Below, piece by piece: positions 58,724-64,000 of a stretch of DNA of 64,000 nt. Source of the stretch: Collinsella sp. (GTDB lineage Bacteria > Actinomycetota > Coriobacteriia > Coriobacteriales > Coriobacteriaceae); contig DXZQ01000007.1 of NCBI GenBank assembly GCA_019419585.1, positions 29,221-93,220 of the forward strand, in the 5' to 3' direction. The notes under the pieces are model-generated. The model did no database searches, was not told the origin of the DNA, and saw nothing but the letters and a program-made list of their open reading frames with translations. The stretch's first letter is position 1, and every line of letters begins with the position of its first letter. Position numbers and translations under genes: made by a program.

Positions 58724-60139
58724 ATGCTTGACTACAATTTGGAAAAACGCGGCGAGGCATCGCTTTATGAGTATATTTATCAGCAAATTCGAGATGATAT
58801 CGTTGCTGGACGCATTGCGGCGGGGGAGCATCTTCCGTCTAAGCGCGCCTTTGCCAGTCATCTGGGAATCAGTGTCATTACTATCGAGAATGCATATAGC
58901 CAGTTGCTTGCCGAGGGCTATATTTGCTCAATGCCGCGTCGTGGCTACTACGCTTGTGAACTTCCGGATGCACCGGTTTTGGCTTCGGCTGCGGAGGGCA
59001 TCGACCGAGATGCCGTCTCTGTGGGCCCCAGCGCGTATGATGTCAACGGACAGGTCGAGCGATTCGATGCGCTCTCTCCTTCCGCTTTGGAGGCGGCGCG
59101 GCTTTGGCAAAGCGCGCTACGGGCGACGCTGGCATCCGAAGACGAACGCGAAATCTTTTCGACCGCGCCGGCACAGGGCACCGCTCGGCTACGACGCGCA
59201 ATTGCTCACCATCTGCGCGGGACAAGGGGCATGAATGTCGACCCCGACAACATCGTTATCGGTGCGGGCGCCCAGCTGCTCGATACCATGTTGGTTCAGT
59301 TGCTTGGCGCGGACAAGGTGTATGCCGTCGAGGATCCAGGCTATTTGCGCTTGACGCGCATCTATCAGGTCATGGGTTGCGAAGTGCGGCATGTCCCGTT
59401 GGATGCTGAGGGCGTGGACTTGAGCGCGCTGCAGAAAACCGGGACCGATGTCCTTCACCTGATGCCGTCTCATCAGTATCCGACCGGTCTTGTGACGAGC
59501 ATTGCGCGTCGCTATGCGCTGCTGAGCTGGGCCGCCGAGCGACCAGGTCGGTATCTCATCGAAGATGACTTTGATTGTGAGTTTCGCCTTGCCGGCAAGC
59601 CGATTCCCGCGCTCGCGTCGATCGATGCCGCCCAGTCGGTTATCTACACCAACACGTTTTCGAAGAGCCTTTCATCGGCGTTGCGTTTGGCGTACATGGT
59701 GCTGCCCGATGAGCTAATGGAGAGGTTTAAACGCAACCTTGGTTTCTACGCCTCGTCGGTAAGTTCTGTTGATCAGGTTGCCTTGGCGCGTTTGCTGGAA
59801 TCGGGTGATTACGAGCGACATGTGAACCGCGTGCGCGTTCGTGCTCGCGAGGCGCGTGATGGCCTGGCGGCGCTTGTACGGAAAGCGTTTCCGGCAGGGG
59901 AGGTTTCGATCGATCATGCAGACGCGGGCCTTTACTGCACTGTTGCCCTGGCCGAGGACAAGGCAGGGGAGAGTTTCGCGAAGGCTCTCGCTGACGCTCG
60001 TATTTCCTATGTCAACATCGCCGATTGCCTGTGGACGGGTGATCGGGCATCGACTAAGAACGCTCCATCTCGCGTCCTCATACAATACGACGACCTGAGC
60101 TCTCAGTCGCTCAGTGTTCTTCAGGAGCAACTGCAATAA
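58724..60139 (+). CDS. pdxR: PdxR-type MocR regulator (GntR HTH fused to aminotransferase fold)
   Basis: This 471-residue protein has a GntR winged helix at about 1-75 (LYEYIYQQIRDDIVAGRIAAGEHLPSKRAFASHLGISVITIENAY) and a fold-type I aminotransferase domain. PLP contacts are visible in IEDDFDCEFR and in TNTFSKSLSSALRLAY (Lys that binds PLP). It is divergent from pdxST, the arrangement of PdxR activators that sense PLP. The ATG at 58724 follows AGGTGAC; an upstream ATG at 58691 lacks a ribosome site. Confidence 0.9.
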   Translation: MLDYNLEKRGEASLYEYIYQQIRDDIVAGRIAAGEHLPSKRAFASHLGISVITIENAYSQLLAEGYICSMPRRGYYACELPDAPVLASAAEGIDRDAVSVGPSAYDVNGQVERFDALSPSALEAARLWQSALRATLASEDEREIFSTAPAQGTARLRRAIAHHLRGTRGMNVDPDNIVIGAGAQLLDTMLVQLLGADKVYAVEDPGYLRLTRIYQVMGCEVRHVPLDAEGVDLSALQKTGTDVLHLMPSHQYPTGLVTSIARRYALLSWAAERPGRYLIEDDFDCEFRLAGKPIPALASIDAAQSVIYTNTFSKSLSSALRLAYMVLPDELMERFKRNLGFYASSVSSVDQVALARLLESGDYERHVNRVRVRAREARDGLAALVRKAFPAGEVSIDHADAGLYCTVALAEDKAGESFAKALADARISYVNIADCLWTGDRASTKNAPSRVLIQYDDLSSQSLSVLQEQLQ

Positions 60140-60148
60140 GCCAACGAA

Positions 60149-60180
60149 AAGGCCCGAACCAATACGGTCCGGGCCTTCTT
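60149..60180 (+). terminator. Intrinsic terminator of pdxR
   Basis: AAGGCCCG and CGGGCCTT form an 8-bp stem, with CTT after. It is convergent with the rubrerythrin gene. Confidence 0.75.
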
Positions 60181-60211
60181 CGAGCTAGAGGTTATGTCTC
60201 AGGCAGTTGGC

Positions 60212-60772
60212 TTAGCCAAAGTAGCGCTTGAGCAGGCCAGCGAAAGCCTTGCCGTGGCGAGCCTCGTCGCGAGCCATCTCGTGCACGGTGTCGTGGATGG
60301 CATCGAGGCCAGCGGCCTTGGCGCGCTTGGCAAGATCGGTCTTGCCGGCGGTGGCGCCGTTCTCGGCCTCAACGCGCATCTCGAGGTTCTTCTTGGTGGA
60401 GTCGGTCACGACCTCGCCCAGAAGCTCGGCGAACTTGGCGGCGTGCTCGGCCTCCTCGTGGGCAGCCTTCTCCCAGTACAGGCCGATCTCGGGATAGCCC
60501 TCGCGATGGGCGACGCGAGCCATGGCCAGGTACATGCCGACCTCAGAGCACTCGCCCTCAAAGTTGGCGCGCAGATCGGCAACGATGTCCTCGGAGACGC
60601 CCTCCATCTTGGCGACGCCCACGACGTGCTCGGCAGCCCACTTGAGCTGGCCCTCCTCCTGCTTCAGGAAGCGAGAGCCGGGAACGCCGCACTGGGGGCA
60701 CTTGAAATCCTCGGGCAGCTGGTCGCCGTCGAACTCTTCCACATAACCGCAAACGGGGCAAACAAACTTCAT
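60212..60772 (-). CDS. Reverse rubrerythrin (NADH peroxidase type)
   Basis: This 186-residue protein has rubredoxin at the N-terminus (Cys5, Cys8, Cys25, Cys28) and a ferritin-like di-iron domain after it (EGECSEVGMYLAMARVAHREGY, EKAAHEEAEHAAKFAELLGE, DEARHGKAF). The domain order is the reverse of classical rubrerythrin. Such proteins reduce H2O2 in anaerobes. The start at 60772 follows GAAAGGATC. Confidence 0.9.
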   Translation of the reverse strand: MKFVCPVCGYVEEFDGDQLPEDFKCPQCGVPGSRFLKQEEGQLKWAAEHVVGVAKMEGVSEDIVADLRANFEGECSEVGMYLAMARVAHREGYPEIGLYWEKAAHEEAEHAAKFAELLGEVVTDSTKKNLEMRVEAENGATAGKTDLAKRAKAAGLDAIHDTVHEMARDEARHGKAFAGLLKRYFG

Positions 60773-60930
60773 GATTCGATCCTTTCGATCGATGGCGATG
60801 GTGCGCTCGTCCGGTCCCGTAAGGGCCCTCTCCGGACGTGCGTCTTGACGAGTTCTATTATCCATAAATGAGACCGAATGTGAAGCCTATTAGGAATTAT
60901 TTTTAATAAAACAATTTAAGCATGTGTAGA

Positions 60931-61010
60931 TGTTGATTGATTAACGATTGCTAGACCTCGTGCGACCTCCGATGAGTACAATCGGTCGAGCAAATGTTGA
61001 CCAATCAACA
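60931..61010 (+). promoter_or_regulatory. Promoter of the alcohol/aldehyde dehydrogenase unit with inverted TGTTGATTG sites
   Basis: TGTTGATTGATTAAC (60931-60945) and GTTGACCAATCAACA (60996-61010) are inverted and match at 13 of 15 bases. TACAAT at 60977-60982 lies between them. They may be looping sites for a regulator that is not in this window. Confidence 0.45.
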
Positions 61011-61028
61011 AATGAAGGAGCTTCCTTT

Positions 61029-62188
61029 ATGCATCTAGCCCGCCGCGCCTGGTGCCGAACGTATCAAACGGTTTTTCGCATTGCATTGCCGGTGCTGCCC
61101 TATACCGAGCCACGCATTTTAGAGCACGCTGAGGAAGTGCCCGCAGTGCTTCAAAAGCGTTCAATACAGCATGTTCTTATCGTGACAGATCCCGGCATTG
61201 CCCGTCTGGGGCTCACGGCACCGCTCGAGACAGCGCTCGCGTCCAAGGGAATTAGCGCTGCGGTCTATGCCGAAACACGTGCGAACCCCACGGTCTCAAA
61301 CGTGGAGGAAGCGGCATCTCTGTATCGAGAGAGCGCCTGCCAGGCCATTATCGGCTTTGGCGGCGGTTCGGCCATGGACTGCGCCAAGGGCGTGGGCGCG
61401 CGCATCGCGCAGCCAAAGAAGCTCATCAACAAGATGCGCGGCCTGTTGCGTATCCATCGTCGCCTGCCGCTGCTCATCGCCGTTCCCACCACGGCGGGCA
61501 CGGGAAGCGAGGTCACGCTTGCAGCGGTAATTACCGACGACGAGACGCACTACAAGTATCCCATTAACGACTTTGTGCTGATCCCGCGCTTTGCGGTGCA
61601 CGACCCCGAGTTTACGCGCGGCCTGCCCGCCTCCATTACGGGGCAAACGGGCATGGACGCCCTGACACATGCCGTCGAGGCCTTTATCGGGCGCAGCACC
61701 ACGCCCTATACGCGCAAGATGGCGCGCCAGGCGGTGCAGCTCATCCACGACAATTTGCTCGAGGCCTATGAGTGCGGTGGCAACATGCGTGCGCGCCGCA
61801 ATATGCTTTCGGCGGCGTATAAAGCGGGCGTTACGGGATTCCCCACGGCTTGGCCAACGCCATCATCCTGCCGCACATGCTTCGCGCCTATGGCGAAGCT
61901 GCTGCTCCCAAGCTCGCCGATCTCGCCCGCATGGCCGGCATTGCGCCGGCTAATGCGCTGGACAACGTGGCTGCTGAGGCCTTTATCGATTGGGTCGACC
62001 GCATGAACGCCGCCTTGGGCATACCCAAATATGTGACGGGCATTCGCCGCTCCGATATTCCACAAATGGCGGCCCATGCCGATGCCGAGGCCAATCCGCT
62101 ATACCCCGTTCCGCTTCTAATGGACCGTTTGGAGCTCGAGCGTATGTACGAGGTCGTCGCGGGTGGTATGTTTGAGGGCGAGAATTAG
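61029..62188 (+). pseudogene. Iron-containing alcohol dehydrogenase, broken by internal deletion/frameshift
   Basis: The N-terminal frame is normal for type III ADH: FGGGSAMDCAKGVGARI (NAD site) and PTTAGTGSEVT, then MLSAAYKAGVT. After this, near 61830-61838, the family has about 20 residues with the iron ligand His in AHSLGG. Here the sequence jumps to the following block, IPHGLANAIILPHML, in another frame. The part up to 62188 is otherwise intact. Deletion of a length not divisible by three explains both the loss and the shift. Loss of the metal His would abolish activity even if the frame were restored. Start ATG 61029 follows GAAGGAG. It is followed 8 bp later by the aldehyde dehydrogenase. 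Confidence 0.85.
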
Positions 62189-62196
62189 GAGGGTCC

Positions 62197-63576
62197 ATGA
62201 ACACCGAGGAAATTGCGCGCATCGTCGGCGATCAGCGCGCCTACTTTAAGACACACGCCACGTTTGATGTCGATGCTCGACGTCGTGCGCTCGTGAGTTT
62301 ATGCGATGCGGTGCGGGCCCACGAGGCCGATATTGCCCATGCGCTCAAGACCGATTTGGGTAAGTCACATGACGAGGCGTATATGTGCGAGATCGGCACC
62401 TCGCTTTCCGAGATTCGACATCAGATTGCGCATGTGGCCCGATGGAGCCGTGCCCACTTGCGCCCGTGCGACCTCGCCAATGCTATTAGTGTGTGCAAGA
62501 CGCAGTCCGTGCCCTATGGCGTCACACTCATCATGGCTCCGTGGAACTACCCGTTTTTGCTGACGCTCGAGCCGCTCGCTGGCGCTCTTGCCGCGGGCAA
62601 CACCGTGGTCATCAAGCCGAGTGCCTATGCTCCGGCATCGAGCGCAGTGCTCAAGCAAATCTGCGAAGAAGCGTTTGATTCGCGCCTGGTGGCAGTTGTC
62701 GAGGGCGGGCGCGCCGAGAACGAAGCGCTGCTCGATGAGTGCTGGGACAAGATCTTCTTTACCGGTAGCGTTCCGGTCGGCAAGCTCGTCATGGAGCGCG
62801 CAAGTAAAAACCTTACGCCTGTGACGCTTGAACTGGGCGGAAAGAGTCCCTGCATCGTGGATGCGACGGCAAACTTGAAGGTCGCGGCACGGCGTATCGC
62901 CTTTGGTAAATGGCTCAACGTGGGGCAGACCTGCGTGGCGCCCGACTACCTGCTGGTCGATGCGCGCGTGCACGACGAGCTGCTGGACCTCACCAAGGAG
63001 GAGGCCCGCCGCATGTTTGGCGAGCATCCGCTCGACAATGAGAATTACGGTCATATTGTCAACGCTAAGCATTTCGCGCGCGTGCGCGGGCTGATCGACC
63101 CCGACAAGGTTGTGCTGGGAGGTACCGCGCGCGAGTCGTCGCTCAAGATTGAGCCGACGATTTTGGACGGCGTGGCGCCTGAGGACGCCGTAATGCAGGA
63201 GGAGATTTTCGGCCCAATCTTGCCGGTGCTGACGTTTGAGAGCTTGGATGAGGCCGAGGCGTTCATCACGAATCACCCGACGCCGCTGGCCCTGTATGTC
63301 TTTAGTCAGGATCGCGCGGTTCAGCAGCGCTTTGTGCGCTACGTACCCTTTGGCGGCGGCTGCGTTAATGACACCATCATGCACCTGGCTACGAGCCATA
63401 TGGGCTTTGGCGGCATGGGAGCGAGCGGTATGGGGCAGTACCATGGACGCGAGAGCTTCGAAACGTTTAGCCACAAGAAGAGCATCGTGAACAAGGCAAC
63501 GTGGCTGGACGTGCCATTCCGCTACGCTCCTTACGCAAGCTGGAAGCACAAGTTCGTGCGCATGTTTGTGCATTAG
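62197..63576 (+). CDS. Aldehyde dehydrogenase family protein
   Basis: This 459-residue NAD(P)-dependent enzyme is of the class 3 / YwdH-like type. It shows APWNYPFLLTLEPL, IFFTGSVPVGKLVM (NAD loop), LELGGKSP (general base Glu) and NVGQTCVAPDY (nucleophile Cys). It ends with a hydrophobic/basic tail (WKHKFVRMFVH). It is 8 bp behind the iron ADH in one operon, which suggests oxidation or reduction of an alcohol via its aldehyde. TAGGAGG precedes the ATG. Confidence 0.92.
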   Translation: MNTEEIARIVGDQRAYFKTHATFDVDARRRALVSLCDAVRAHEADIAHALKTDLGKSHDEAYMCEIGTSLSEIRHQIAHVARWSRAHLRPCDLANAISVCKTQSVPYGVTLIMAPWNYPFLLTLEPLAGALAAGNTVVIKPSAYAPASSAVLKQICEEAFDSRLVAVVEGGRAENEALLDECWDKIFFTGSVPVGKLVMERASKNLTPVTLELGGKSPCIVDATANLKVAARRIAFGKWLNVGQTCVAPDYLLVDARVHDELLDLTKEEARRMFGEHPLDNENYGHIVNAKHFARVRGLIDPDKVVLGGTARESSLKIEPTILDGVAPEDAVMQEEIFGPILPVLTFESLDEAEAFITNHPTPLALYVFSQDRAVQQRFVRYVPFGGGCVNDTIMHLATSHMGFGGMGASGMGQYHGRESFETFSHKKSIVNKATWLDVPFRYAPYASWKHKFVRMFVH

Positions 63577-63594
63577 AATCAGATGACATAGGGA

Positions 63595-63695
63595 TAAACA
63601 AAGTGGCCGCCCCCGCGTAAGCGAAGACGGCCACTTCTCACGATGAAAACGTGTATCGGAGTTGGCAAGACCCGCTGCCACGGGTGCCATCCGTG
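63595..63695 (-). ncRNA. Candidate small RNA with own promoter and terminator
   Basis: On the minus strand TTGCGC (63724-63729) and TAAGAT (63701-63706) are 17 bp apart, a good -35/-10 pair. About 95 bases later a stem (AAGTGGCCG / CGGCCACTT, 63601-63636) is followed by TTGTTTATC. Between them lie hairpins with ACCCG / CGGGT and CACG / CGTG. The region carries no minus-strand gene. The family is not recognised. Confidence 0.35.
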
Positions 63696-63840
63696 TTCCT
63701 ATCTTATCTGCAAGCGTTCCGTTGCGCAAGCGTTGCGGCAAACGATTGAAAGACGCAGACAGGATGAATTTGTGTCCGCACGGGCCCGTAGACTTCTCAA
63801 CTACGTTGTGGATGCTCGCTAATCGGTAATGGAGGCGCAC

Positions 63841-63957
63841 GTGTTTGATGACGATGACCTGTTCGATCTGACAGACGATCCGTTTGAGTGGGATATGCTA
63901 CTCGATGACGATGAGTTGGAGCAGGACCGTAAGAAGCAAAAGGATAGGCTCTGTTAG
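63841..63957 (+). CDS. Small acidic ORF (38 aa), hypothetical
   Basis: A GTG start at 63841 follows GGAGG by five bases. The product is very acidic for 28 residues (FDDDDLFDLTDDPFEWDMLL, then DDDELEQD) and ends with a basic patch (RKKQKDR). An ATG at 63829 is the alternative. No family is recognised. The composition and ribosome site are the only evidence. The last 40 bp of the window hold no further gene. Confidence 0.4.
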   Translation: MFDDDDLFDLTDDPFEWDMLLDDDELEQDRKKQKDRLC

Positions 63958-64000
63958 ACCAAGTTTGACATAAAAACGATGTCACCGCGAGGCGGTACCC

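Overview
The window looks like chromosomal DNA of a gut Coriobacteriia (Actinomycetota), most likely a Collinsella-type strict anaerobe. The reasons are the moderately high GC, strong AAGGAG-type ribosome sites, short intergenic gaps, many LysR/EamA/NCS2/MATE transport modules, a bile-salt-hydrolase-family enzyme, a reverse rubrerythrin, a PdxST/PdxR block and proteins with multiple GGDEF domains. This assignment is inference from gene content. No rRNA or tRNA gene was recognised.

Layout. 1-6.2 kb: the 5' part of a double solute-binding-domain receptor (minus strand, runs off the edge), a two-helix K+ channel, a LOG-family protein, a ClC-type channel, and a GntR(YtrA)-regulated ABC exporter. 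6.2-16.6 kb: release factor 3, a VUT (queuosine-precursor type) transporter, an SDR, uracil-DNA glycosylase, a divergent EamA/LysR pair, a MATE pump, RlmA, two small membrane proteins and an RsmJ-type methyltransferase. 16.6-24.1 kb: a zinc-ribbon protein, two GNATs, a structured non-coding locus resembling 6S RNA, a TetM-like translational GTPase, an AAA ATPase and a class II UvrA.

24.1-28.1 kb is the most unusual part. It holds a small serine recombinase followed by three genes of visibly lower GC: an FxLYD-type lipoprotein, a DUF4230 membrane protein, and a 353-residue protein I do not recognise. Both sides carry tandem 10-bp A/T-rich repeats sharing a ctaGTTAAAA unit, and beyond those lie palindromes of the same family. 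I read this as a small mobile island carrying an undescribed envelope-associated gene set.

28.1-42.2 kb: TrmL, a CobW metallochaperone, a cysteine-less ArsC-like protein, a flavodoxin-fold reductase, two c-di-GMP proteins (GGDEF-PAS-GGDEF and GGDEF-PAS-GGDEF-GGDEF-EAL), a patatin phospholipase, a TPP-riboswitch-controlled thiM/thiamine-binding/thiE operon, a HAD phosphatase with a LysR regulator, and a MetE-C-like methyltransferase. 42.3-56.7 kb: two NCS2 permeases, an esterase, a peptide-deformylase-like protein lacking the catalytic Glu, a bile-salt-hydrolase-family enzyme, a kup gene broken by an internal deletion, a second divergent EamA/LysR pair, an HTH-aminotransferase fusion with an internal start, a canonical deformylase, an MFS pump and an RGG-repeat protein. 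57-64 kb: pdxT-pdxS divergent from pdxR, reverse rubrerythrin, an iron alcohol dehydrogenase broken by an internal deletion, an aldehyde dehydrogenase, a possible small RNA and a small acidic ORF.

Several families of palindromic, REPIN-like repeats occupy many of the gaps. Three of them share a GGGAC core. No matching transposase is present in the window.
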